NCBI RefSeq assembly: GCF_963576545.1
Contig: NW_026870499.1
Coordinates: forward strand, 168,366-232,365
Direction of reading: 5' to 3'
Length of the DNA stretch: 64,000 nucleotides
DNA from: Limanda limanda
Taxonomy: Eukaryota > Chordata > Actinopteri > Pleuronectiformes > Pleuronectidae
Shown here one piece after another: positions 1-9,543 of this stretch. The notes under the pieces were generated by a model. The model did no database searches and was not told where the DNA came from. It saw nothing but the letters and a program-made list of their open reading frames with translations. The position numbers and the translations under genes were made by a program. Each line of letters starts with the position of its first letter. Position 1 is the first letter of the stretch.

Positions 1-157
1 GGAGAGACTTGCAAGTAGGCTCTACCCCCACTAAATGGGGTAGCGCGCATCGATCGGTACCATCCTTGAGCTTCTCCGACTTTCGGAAGGGTTAGGGTTA
101 GGGATGAAAGCACATAGGAGAAAGAGATATTCTTGAATAACTTTTTTTGTGAAGGTC
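1..157 (+). repeat. Short monomer A, 157 bp, two TTAGGG copies, example
   Basis: Identical in plan to the 163-bp form but with GGG(TTAGGG)2, so exactly 6 bp shorter. Further examples start at 794, 2,076, 2,551, 4,146, 4,939, 5,096, 5,726, 7,635, 9,544, 9,701, 20,744 and 21,545. It has only three GGG runs. The 6-bp step makes it a copy-number variant of the embedded telomere motif. Confidence 0.95.
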
Positions 158-178
158 GGAGAGACTTGCAAGTAGGCT

Positions 179-200
179 CTACCCCCACTAAATGGGGTAG
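179..200 (+). repeat. Inverted repeat in monomer A1 (7-bp arms, 8-bp spacer)
   Basis: CTACCCC, spacer CACTAAAT, GGGGTAG: perfect 7-bp arms. In subtype A2 the right arm is GGGGTTG, which leaves only 5 paired bases (ACCCC/GGGGT). The A1/A2 difference therefore changes hairpin potential. Recurs in every A1 monomer. Confidence 0.85.
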
Positions 201-245
201 CGCGCATCGATCGGTACCATCTTTGAGCTTCTCCGATTTTCGGAA

Positions 246-266
246 GGGTTAGGGTTAGGGTTAGGG
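246..266 (+). repeat. Telomere-like tract GGG(TTAGGG)3 inside monomer A, example
   Basis: Four GGG runs separated by TTA, at monomer positions 89-109. Every full A monomer I parsed has either this form or a two-copy form, always in the same phase; I saw none with four or more TTAGGG copies. Four G3 runs is the minimum for an intramolecular telomeric-type G-quadruplex. The TTAGGG strand is + in the direct parts and - in the inverted block at 30,861-43,403. Confidence 0.95.
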
Positions 267-286
267 ATGAAAGCACATAGGAGAAA

Positions 287-331
287 GAGATATTCTTGAA
301 TAACTTTTTTTGTGAAGGTCGGAGAGACTTG
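287..331 (+). repeat. Boundary box shared by A and B monomers, example
   Basis: From GAGATATTCTTGAATAAC through T7 and GTGAAGGTC into GGAGAGACTTG of the next monomer, about 45 bp are nearly invariant in both A and B, although the interiors have diverged. It is the most conserved part of the satellite. It could be a protein-binding or nucleosome-positioning segment, or simply the part most often homogenised; the sequence alone cannot tell. Rare variants are T8 without the following G, T6 (63,446 unit), GAAATATTC, and TTCTAGAAT. Confidence 0.8.
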
Positions 332-475
332 GAAAGTGGTTGCATCTGGACTAATTTGGGTCCTGCGGATCGATTGGTACCATCCCCGAGCTTGTACGAC
401 CTTCGAAAGAGGTCGACCGACGAAATTCCCCCAAATCTGAGGAGATATTCTTGAATAACTTTTTTTGTGAAGGTC
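321..475 (+). repeat. Monomer B, 155 bp, type example
   Basis: B aligns with A without gaps for the first 89 positions (shared GATCGAT, GGTACCATCC, GAGCTT and TTCGGAAG-like blocks) and again over the AT-rich end. Between these, B has 32 bp containing the palindrome GGTCGACC and a C5 run, where A has 40 bp with the TTAGGG tract. This 8-bp difference accounts for the whole length difference between A and B, so they are diverged paralogues of one ancestral monomer. This particular copy has a private change, TTCGAAAG for TTCGGAAG, at about 401-409. Confidence 0.96.
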
Positions 476-1352
476 GGAGAGACTTGCAAGTAGGCTCTAC
501 CCCCACTAAATGGGGTAGCGCGCATCGATCGGTACCATCCTTGAGCTTCTCCGACTTTCGGAAGGGTTAGGGTTAGGGTTAGGGATGAAAGCACATAGGA
601 GAAAGAGATATTCTTGAATAACTTTTTTTGTGAAGGTCGGAGAGACTTGGAAAGTGGTTGCATCTGGACTAATTTGGGTCCTGCAGATCGATTGGTACCA
701 TCTCCGAGCTTGTACGACCTTCGGAAGAGGTCGACCGACGAAATTCCCCCAAATCTGAGGAGATATTCTTGAATAACTTTTTTTGTGAAGGTCGGAGAGA
801 CTTGCAAGTAGGCTCTACCCCCACTAAATGGGGTTGCGCGCATCGATCAGTACCACCCTTGAGCTTCTCCGACTTTCGGAAGGGTTAGGGTTAGGGATGA
901 AAGCACATAGGAGAAAGAGATATTCTTGAATAACTTTTTTTGTGAAGGTCGGAGAGACTTGCAAGTAGGCTCTACCCCCACTAAATGGGGTAGCGCGCAT
1001 CGATCGGTACCATCCTTGAGCTTCTCCGACTTTCGGAAGGGTTAGGGTTAGGGTTAGGGATGAAAGCACATAGGAGAAAGAGATATTCTTGAATAACTTT
1101 TTTTGTGAAGGTCGGAGAGACTTGCAAGTAGGCTCTACCCCCACTAAATGGGGTAGCGCGCATCGATCGGTACCATCCTTGAGCTTCTCCGACTTTCGGA
1201 AGGGTTAGGGTTAGGGTTAGGGATGAAAGCACATAGGAGAAAGAGATATTCTTGAATAACTTTTTTTGTGAAGGTCGGAGAGACTTGGAAAGTGGTTGCA
1301 TCTGGACTAATTTGGGTCCTGCGGATCGATTGGTACCATCCCCGAGCTTGTA

Positions 1353-1371
1353 CGACCTTCGGAAGAGGTCG
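1353..1371 (+). repeat. Inverted repeat and GGTCGACC palindrome in monomer B, example
   Basis: CGACCTT-CGGAA-GAGGTCG can pair over six Watson-Crick pairs plus one T-G. It overlaps the 8-bp palindrome GGTCGACC just downstream. B copies with TTTGGAAG instead of TTCGGAAG (for example at 6,046 and 7,955) change only the loop. Present in most B monomers. Confidence 0.75.
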
Positions 1372-2387
1372 ACCGACGAAATTCCCCCAAATCTGAGGAG
1401 ATATTCTTGAATAACTTTTTTTGTGAAGGTCGGAGAGACTTGCAAGTAGGCTTTACCCCCACTAAATGGGGTTGCGCGCATCGATCGGTACCATCCTTGA
1501 GCTTCTCCGACTTTCGGAAGGGTTAGGGTTAGGGTTAGGGATGAAAGCACATAGGAGAAAGAGATATTCTTGAATAACTTTTTTTGTGAAGGTCGGAGAG
1601 ACTTGCAAGTAGGCTCTACCCCCACTAAATGGGGTAGCGCGCATCGATCGGTACCATCCTTGAGCTTCTCCGACTTTCGGAAGGGTTAGGGTTAGGGTTA
1701 GGGATGAAAGCACATAGGAGAAAGAGATATTCTTGAATAACTTTTTTTGTGAAGGTCGGAGAGACTTGCAAGTAGGCTCTACCCCCACTAAATGGGGTAG
1801 CGCGCATCGATCGGTACCATCCTTGAGCTTCTCCGACTTTCGGAAGGGTTAGGGTTAGGGTTAGGGATGAAAGCACATAGGAGAAAGAGATATTCTTGAA
1901 TAACTTTTTTTGTGAAGGTCGGAGAGACTTGGAAAGTGGTTGCATCTGGACTAATTTGGGTCCTGCGGATCGATTGGTACCATCCCCGAGCTTGTACGAC
2001 CTTCGGAAGAGGTCGACCGACGAAATTCCCCCAAATCTGAGGAGATATTCTTGAATAACTTTTTTTGTGAAGGTCGGAGAGACTTGCAAGTAGGCTCTAC
2101 CCCCACTAAATGGGGTAGCGCGCATCGATCAGTACCATCCTTGAGCTTCTCCGACTTTCGGAAGGGTTAGGGTTAGGGATGAAAGCACATAGGAGAAAGA
2201 GATATTCTTGAATAACTTTTTTTGTGAAGGTCGGAGAGACTTGGAAAGTGGTTGCATCTGGACTAATTTGGGTCCTGCAGATCGATTGGTACCATCCCCG
2301 AGCTTGTACGACCTTCGGAAGAGGTCGACCGACGAAATTCCCCCAAATCTGAGGAGATATTCTTGAATAACTTTTTTTGTGAAGGTC

Positions 2388-2550
2388 GGAGAGACTTGCA
2401 AGTAGGCTCTACCCCCACTAAATGGGGTTGCGCGCATCGATCGGTACCATCCTTGAGCTTCTCCGACTTTCGGAAGGGTTAGGGTTAGTGTTAGGGATGA
2501 AAGCACATAGGAGAAAGAGATATTCTTGAATAACTTTTTTTGTGAAGGTT
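2388..2550 (+). repeat. A monomer with degenerate telomere motif TTAGTG
   Basis: The middle of three TTAGGG copies reads TTAGTG (2,485-2,490), leaving three uninterrupted GGG runs. It is the only broken TTAGGG unit I noticed in the window. Confidence 0.9.
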
Positions 2551-3188
2551 GGAGAGACTTGCAAGTAGGCTTTACCCCCACTAAATGGGGTAGCGCGCAT
2601 CGATCGGTACCATCCTTGAGCTTCTCCGACTTTCGGAAGGGTTAGGGTTAGGGATGAAAGCACATAGGAGAAAGAGATATTCTTGAATAACTTTTTTTGT
2701 GAAGGTCGGAGAGACTTGGAAAGTGGTTGCATCTGGACTAATTTGGGTGCTGCGGATCGATTGGTACCATCCCCGAGCTTGTACGACCTTCGGAAGAGGT
2801 CGACCGACGAAATTCCCCCAAATCTGAGGAGATATTCTTGAATAACTTTTTTTGTGAAGGTCGGAGAGACTTGCAAGTAGGCTCTACCCCCACTAAATGG
2901 GGTAGCGCGCATCGATCGGTACCATCCTTGAGCTTCTCCGACTTTCGGAAGGGTTAGGGTTAGGGTTAGGGATGAAAGCACATAGGAGAAAGAGATATTC
3001 TTGAATAACTTTTTTTGTGAAGGTCGGAGAGACTTGCAAGTAGGCTCTACCCCCACTAAATGGGGTAGCGCACATCGGTCGGTACCATCCTTGAGCTTCT
3101 CCGACTTTCGGAAGGGTTAGGGTTAGGGTTAGGGATGAAAGCACATAGGAGAAAGAGATATTCTTGAATAACTTTTTTTGTGAAGGTC

Positions 3189-3346
3189 GGAGAGACTTGG
3201 AAAGTGGTTGCATCTGGACTAATTTGGGTCCTGCGGATCGATTGGTACCATCCCCGAGCAGCTTGTACGACCTTCGGAAGAGGTCGACCGACGAAATTCC
3301 CCCAAATCTGAGGAGATATTCTTGAATAACTTTTTTTGTGAAGGTC
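3189..3346 (+). repeat. B monomer with 3-bp insertion (158 bp)
   Basis: Reads CCCGAGCAGCTTGTACG instead of CCCGAGCTTGTACG: AGC is duplicated at about 3,258-3,263. I saw this change in no other B monomer, so it is a private mutation not spread by homogenisation. Confidence 0.9.
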
Positions 3347-6300
3347 GGAGAGACTTGCAAGTAGGCTCTACCCCCACTAAATGGGGTAGCGCGCATCGAT
3401 CGGTTCCATCCTTGAGCTTCTCCGACTTTCGGAAGGGTTAGGGTTAGGGTTAGGGATGAAAGCACATAGGAGAAAGAGATATTCTTGAATAACTTTTTTT
3501 GTGAAGGTCGGAGAGACTTGAAAAGTGGTTGCATCTGGACTAATTTGGGTCCTGCGGATCGATTGGTACCATCCCCGAGCTTGTACGACCTTCGGAAGAG
3601 GTCGACCGACGAAATTCCCCCAAATCTGAGGAGATATTCTTGAATAACTTTTTTTGTGAAGGTCGGAGAGACATGCAAGTAGGCTCTACCCCCACTAAAT
3701 GGGGTTGCGCGCATCGATCAGTACCATCCTTGAGCTTCTCCGACTTTCGGAAGGGTTAGGGTTAGGGTTAGGGATGAAAGCACATAGGAGAAAGAGATAT
3801 TCTTGAATAACTTTTTTTGTGAAGGTCGGAGAGACTTGCAAGTAGGCTCTACCCCCACTAAATGGGGTAGCGCGCATCGATCGGTACCATCCTTGAGCTT
3901 CTCCGACTTTCGGAAGGGTTAGGGTTAGGGTTAGGGATGAAAGCACATAGGAGAAAGAGATATTCTTGAATAACTTTTTTTGTGAAGGTCGGAGAGACTT
4001 GGAAAGTGGTTGCATCTGGACTAATTTGGGTCCTGCGGATCGATTGGTACCATCCCCGAGCTTGTACGACCTTCGGAAGAGGTCGACCGACGAAATTCCC
4101 CCAAATCTGAGGAGATATTCTTGAATAACTTTTTTTGTGAAGGTCGGAGAGACTTGCAAGTAGGCTCTACCCCCACTAAATGGGGTAGCGCGCATCGATC
4201 GGTACCATCCTTGAGCTTCTCCGACTTTCGGAAGGGTTAGGGTTAGGGATGAAAGCACATAGGAGAAAGAGATATTCTTGAATAACTTTTTTTGTGAAGG
4301 TCGGAGAGACTTGGAAAGTGGTTGCATCTGGACTAATTTGGGTCCTGCGGATCGATTGGTACCATCCCCGAGCTTGTACGACCTTCGGAAGAGGTCGACC
4401 GACGAAATTCCCCCAAATCTGAGGAGATATTCTTGAATAACTTTTTTTGTGAAGGTCGGAGAGACTTGCAAGTAGGCTCTACCCCCACTAAATGGGGTTG
4501 CGCGCATCGATCGGTACCATCCTTGAGCTTTTCCGACTTTCGGAAGGGTTAGGGTTAGGGTTAGGGATGAAAGCACATAGGAGAAAGAGATATTCTTGAA
4601 TAACTTTTTTTGTGAAGGTCGGAGAGACTTGCAAGTAGGCTTTACCCCCACTAAATGGGGTAGCGCGCATCGATCGGTACCATCCTTGAGCTTCTCCGAC
4701 TTTCGGAAGGGTTAGGGTTAGGGTTAGGGATGAAAGCACATAGGAGAAAGAGATATTCTTGAATAACTTTTTTTGTGAAGGTCGGAGAGACTTGGAAAGT
4801 GGTTGCATCTGGACTAATTTGGGTCCTGCGGATCGATTGGTACCATCCCCGAGCTTGTACGACCTTCGGAAGAGGTCGACCGACGAAATTCCCCCAAATC
4901 TGAGGAGATATTCTTGAATAACTTTTTTTGTGAAGGTCGGAGAGACTTGCAAGTAGGCTCTACCCCCACTAAATGGGGTAGCGCGCATCGATCGGTACCA
5001 TCCTTGAGCTTCTCCGACTTTCGGAAGGGTTAGGGTTAGGGATGAAAGCACATAGGAGAAAGAGATATTCTTGAATAACTTTTTTTGTGAAGGTCGGAGA
5101 GACTTGCAAGTAGGCTCTACCCCCACTAAATGGGGTAGCGCGCATCGATCGGTACCATCCTTGAGCTTCTCCGACTTTCGGAAGGGTTAGGGTTAGGGAT
5201 GAAAGCACATAGGAGAAAGAGATATTCTTGAATAACTTTTTTTGTGAAGGTCGGAGAGACTTGGAAAGTGGTTGCATCTGGACTAATTTGGGTCCTGCGG
5301 ATCGATTGGTACCATCCCCGAGCTTGTACGACCTTCGGAAGAGGTCGACCGACGAAATTCCCCCAAATCTGAGGAGATATTCTTGAATAACTTTTTTTGT
5401 GAAGGTCGGAGAGACTTGCAAGTAGGCTTTACCCCCACTAAATGGGGTAGCGCGCATCGATCGGTACCATCCTTGAGCTTCTCCGACTTTCGGAAGGGTT
5501 AGGGTTAGGGTTAGGGATGAAAGCACATAGGAGAAAGAGATATTCTTGAATAACTTTTTTTGTGAAGGTCGGAGAGACTTGGAAAGTGGTTGCATCTGGA
5601 CTAATTTGGGTCCTGCGGATCGATTGGTACCATCCCCGAGCTTGTACGACCTTCGGAAGAGGTCGACCGACGAAATTCCCCCAAATCTGAGGAGATATTC
5701 TTGAATAACTTTTTTTGTGAAGGTCGGAGAGACTTGCAAGTAGGCTCTACCCCCACTAAATGGGGTAACGCGCATCGATCGGTACCATCCTTGAGCTTCT
5801 CCGACTTTCGGAAGGGTTAGGGTTAGGGATGAAAGCACATAGGAGAAAGAGATATTCTTGAATAACTTTTTTTGTGAAGGTCGGAGAGACTTGCAAGTAG
5901 GCTCTACCCCCACTAAATGGGGTAGCGCGCATCGATCGGTACCATCCTTGAGCTTCTCCGACTTTCGGAAGGGTTAGGGTTAGGGTTAGGGATGAAAGCA
6001 CATAGGAGAAAGAGATATTCTTGAATAACTTTTTTTGTGAAGGTCGGAGAGACTTGGAAAGTGGTTGCATCTGGACTAATTTGGGTCCTGCGGATCGATT
6101 GGTACCATCCCCGAGCTTGTACGACCTTTGGAAGAGGTCGACCGACGAAATTCCCCCAAATCTGAGGAGATATTCTTGAATAACTTTTTTTGTGAAGGTC
6201 GGAGAGACTTGCAAGTAGGCTCTACCCCCACTAAATGGGGTTGCGCGCATCGATCGGTACCATCCTTGAGCTTCTCCGACTTTCGGAAGGGTTAGGGTTA

Positions 6301-6844
6301 GGGTTAGGGATGAAAGCACATAGGAGAAAGAGATATTCTTGAATAACTTTTTTTGTGAAGGTCGGAGAGACTTGCAAGTAGGCTCTACCCCCACTAAATG
6401 GGGTAGCGCGCATCGATCGGTACCATCCTTGAGCTTCTCCGACTTTCGGAAGGGTTAGGGTTAGGGTTAGGGATGAAAGCACATAGGAGAAAGAGATATT
6501 CTTGAATAACTTTTTTTGTGAAGGTCGGAGAGACTTGGAAAGTGGTTGCATCTGGACTAATTTGGGTCCTGCGGATCGATTGGTACCATCCCCGAGCTTG
6601 TACGACCTTCGGAAGAGGTCGACCGACGAAATTCCCCCAAATCTGAGGAGATATTCTTGAATAACTTTTTTTGTGAAGGTCGGAGAGACTTGCAAGTAGG
6701 CTCTACCCCCACTAAATGGGGTTGCGCGCATCGATCAGTACCATCCTTGAGCTTCTCCGACTTTCGGAAGGGTTAGGGTTAGGGTTAGGGATGAAAGCAC
6801 ATAGGAGAAAGAGATATTCTTGAATAACTTTTTTTGTGAAGGTC

Positions 6845-7006
6845 GGAGAGACTTGCAAGTAGGCTCTACCCCCACTAAATGGGGTAGCGCGCATCGATCG
6901 GTACCATCCTTGAGCTTCTCCGACTTTCGGAAGGGTTAGGGTTAGGGTTAGGGATGAAAGCACATAGGAGAAAGAGATATTCTTGAATAACTTTTTTTTG
7001 AAGGTC
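6845..7006 (+). repeat. A162 monomer with T8 and lost G, example
   Basis: Tail reads T8-GAAGG (T8 at 6,992-6,999) where the usual form is T7-GTGAAGG, a 1-bp deletion. In the direct parts this variant marks the second A of alternate units (for example at 8,754, 10,657, 11,618, 13,060, 50,958, 51,438 and 51,918). It makes 480-bp units. Confidence 0.92.
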
Positions 7007-7161
7007 GGAGAGACTTGGAAAGTGGTTGCATCTGGACTAATTTGGGTCCTGCGGATCGATTGGTACCATCCCCGAGCTTGTACGACCTTCGGAAGAGGTC
7101 GACCGACGAAATTCCCCCAAATCTGAGGAGATATTCTTGAATAACTTTTTTTGTGAAGGTC

Positions 7162-7316
7162 GGAGAGACTTGCAAGTAGGCTCTACCCCCACTAAATGGG
7201 GTTGCGCGCATCGATCGGTACCATCCTTGAGCTTCTCCGACTTTCGGAAGAGGTCGACCGACGAAATTCCCCCAAATCTGAGGAGATATTCTTGAATAAC
7301 TTTTTTTGTGAAGGTC
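7162..7316 (+). repeat. A/B hybrid monomer, 155 bp
   Basis: Left 89 positions are A2 (GGGGTTGCGC, CTTCTCCGACTTTCGGAAG); the rest is B (AGGTCGACCGACG onward). The TTAGGG tract is lost. The crossover lies at the CGGAAG block common to A and B, and the monomer stays in register. Confidence 0.95.
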
Positions 7317-7634
7317 GGAGAGACTTGCAAGTAGGCTTTACCCCCACTAAATGGGGTAGCGCGCATCGATCGGTACCATCCTTGAGCTTCTCCGACTTTC
7401 GGAAGGGTTAGGGTTAGGGTTAGGGATGAAAGCACATAGGAGAAAGAGATATTCTTGAATAACTTTTTTTGTGAAGGTCGGAGAGACTTGGAAAGTGGTT
7501 GCATCTGGACTAATTTGGGTCCTGCGGATCGATTGGTACCATCCCCGAGCTTGTACGACCTTCGGAAGAGGTCGACCGACGAAATTCCCCCAAATCTGAG
7601 GAGATATTCTTGAATAACTTTTTTTGTGAAGGTC

Positions 7635-9543
7635 GGAGAGACTTGCAAGTAGGCTCTACCCCCACTAAATGGGGTAGCGCGCATCGATCGGTACCATCCT
7701 TGAGCTTCTCCGACTTTCGGAAGGGTTAGGGTTAGGGATGAAAGCACATAGGAGAAAGAGATATTCTTGAATAACTTTTTTTGTGAAGGTCGGAGAGACT
7801 TGCAAGTAGGCTCTACCCCCACTAAATGGGGTAGCGCGCATCGATCGGTACCATCCTTGAGCTTCTCTGACTTTCGGAAGGGTTAGGGTTAGGGTTAGGG
7901 ATGAAAGCACATAGGAGAAAGAGATATTCTTGAATAACTTTTTTTGTGAAGGTCGGAGAGACTTGGAAAGTGGTTGCATCTGGACTAATTTGGGTCCTGC
8001 GGATCGATTGGTACCATCCCCGAGCTTGTACGACCTTTGGAAGAGGTCGACCGACGAAATTCCCCCAAATCTGAGGAGATATTCTTGAATAACTTTTTTT
8101 GTGAAGGTCGGAGAGACTTGCAAGTAGGCTCTACCCCCACTAAATGGGGTTGCGCGCATCGATCGGTACCATCCTTGAGCTTCTCCGACTTTCGGAAGGG
8201 TTAGGGTTAGGGTTAGGGATGAAAGCACATAGGAGAAAGAGATATTCTTGAATAACTTTTTTTGTGAAGGTCGGAGAGACTTGCAAGTAGGCTCTACCCC
8301 CACTAAATGGGGTAGCGCGCATCGATCGGTACCATCCTTGAGCTTCTCCGACTTTCGGAAGGGTTAGGGTTAGGGTTAGGGATGAAAGCACATAGGAGAA
8401 AGAGATATTCTTGAATAACTTTTTTTGTGAAGGTCGGAGAGACTTGGAAAGTGGTTGCATCTGGACTAATTTGGGTCCTGCGGATCGATTGGTACCATCC
8501 CCGAGCTTGTACGACCTTCGGAAGAGGTCGACCGACGAAATTCCCCCAAATCTGAGGAGATATTCTTGAATAACTTTTTTTGTGAAGGTCGGAGAGACTT
8601 GCAAGTAGGCTCTACCCCCACTAAATGGGGTTGCGCGCATCGATCAGTACCATCCTTGAGCTTCTCCGACTTTCGGAAGGGTTAGGGTTAGGGTTAGGGA
8701 TGAAAGCACATAGGAGAAAGAGATATTCTTGAATAACTTTTTTTGTGAAGGTCGGAGAGACTTGCAAGTAGGCTCTACCCCCACTAAATGGGGTAGCGCG
8801 CATCGATCGGTACCATCCTTGAGCTTCTCCGACTTTCGGAAGGGTTAGGGTTAGGGTTAGGGATGAAAGCACATAGGAGAAAGAGATATTCTTGAATAAC
8901 TTTTTTTTGAAGGTCGGAGAGACTTGGAAAGTGGTTGCATCTGGACTAATTTGGGTCCTGCGGATCGATTGGTACCATCCCCGAGCTTGTACGACCTTCG
9001 GAAGAGGTCGACCGACGAAATTCCCCCAAATCTGAGGAGATATTCTTGAATAACTTTTTTTGTGAAGGTCGGAGAGACTTGCAAGTAGGCTCTACCCCCA
9101 CTAAATGGGGTTGCGCGCATCGATCGGTACCATCCTTGAGCTTCTCCGACTTTTGGAAGAGGTCGACCGACGAAATTCCCCCAAATCTGAGGAGATATTC
9201 TTGAATAACTTTTTTTGTGAAGGTCGGAGAGACTTGCAAGTAGGCTTTACCCCCACTAAATGGGGTAGCGCGCATCGATCGGTACCATCCTTGAGCTTCT
9301 CCGACTTTCGGAAGGGTTAGGGTTAGGGTTAGGGATGAAAGCACATAGGAGAAAGAGATATTCTTGAATAACTTTTTTTGTGAAGGTCGGAGAGACTTGG
9401 AAAGTGGTTGCATCTGGACTAATTTGGGTCCTGCGGATCGATTGGTACCATCCCCGAGCTTGTACGACCTTCGGAAGAGGTCGACCGACGAAATTCCCCC
9501 AAATCTGAGGAGATATTCTTGAATAACTTTTTTTGTGAAGGTC
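7635..9543 (+). repeat. 1,909-bp twelve-monomer unit, second copy in P1
   Basis: Same monomer order and length as 5,726-7,634. Its hybrid monomer at 9,071 has TTTTGGAAG where the first copy has TTTCGGAAG. An A monomer at 7,792 has CTCTGACTT in place of CTCCGACTT. Confidence 0.92.
9071..9225 (+). repeat. A/B hybrid monomer, 155 bp
   Basis: Same junction as the hybrid at 7,162, 1,909 bp further on, with TTTTGGAAG at the join. Confidence 0.95.

Larger units (their letters stand above)
158..320 (+). repeat. Monomer A, 163 bp, type example
   Basis: Order of parts by monomer position: shared start GGAGAGACTT (1-10); inverted repeat CTACCCC/GGGGTAG (22-43); GCGCGC, then a GATCGATC-type palindrome and GGTACC (about 44-61); small inverted repeat TCCGA-CTT-TCGGA (about 75-87); telomere-like GGG(TTAGGG)3 (89-109); a segment found only in A, ATGAAAGCACATAGGAGAAA (110-129); and the shared AT-rich end with a T7 tract (130-163). 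Two subtypes recur: A1 with GGGGTAGCGC and A2 with GGGGTTGCGC. A2 usually follows B and often carries ATCAGTACC instead of ATCGGTACC. Confidence 0.96.
1..4620 (+). repeat. Irregular A/B region
   Basis: Monomer starts: A 1, A 158, B 321, A 476, B 639, A 794, A 951, A 1,114, B 1,277, A 1,432, A 1,595, A 1,758, B 1,921, A 2,076, B 2,233, A 2,388, A 2,551, B 2,708, A 2,863, A 3,026, B 3,189, A 3,347, B 3,510, A 3,665, A 3,828, B 3,991, A 4,146, B 4,303, A 4,458. AB, AAB and AAAB are mixed, and private substitutions and an insertion are more frequent than further right. This suggests less recent homogenisation. Confidence 0.88.
5726..7634 (+). repeat. 1,909-bp twelve-monomer unit, first copy in P1
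   Basis: Order: A157, A163, B, A, A, B, A, A162, B, hybrid, A (GGCTTTACC), B; lengths sum to 1,909. Repeated head to tail at 7,635 with the same rare variants. Confidence 0.92.

Noticed and set aside
284..310. Promoter or terminator made by the AT-rich box and T7 tract
   Set aside because: It recurs every monomer about 400 times and is not next to any gene. A T7 tract could stop RNA polymerase III, but I see no A and B boxes or RNA gene to support that.
321..475. CENP-B box in monomer B or A
   Set aside because: I compared the TTCG-containing stretches (TTTCGTCGGTCGACC in reverse B, TTTCGGAAGGG in A) with the core pattern TTCGnnnnAnnCGGG. None fits.
3695..4651. 318-codon - strand open frame, and many similar frames of 60-314 codons in both orientations
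   Set aside because: They begin and end inside satellite monomers, repeat with the array, overlap each other in different frames, change strand with the inverted block, and lose frame at A-A junctions. No domain is recognisable. They are not annotated as genes.
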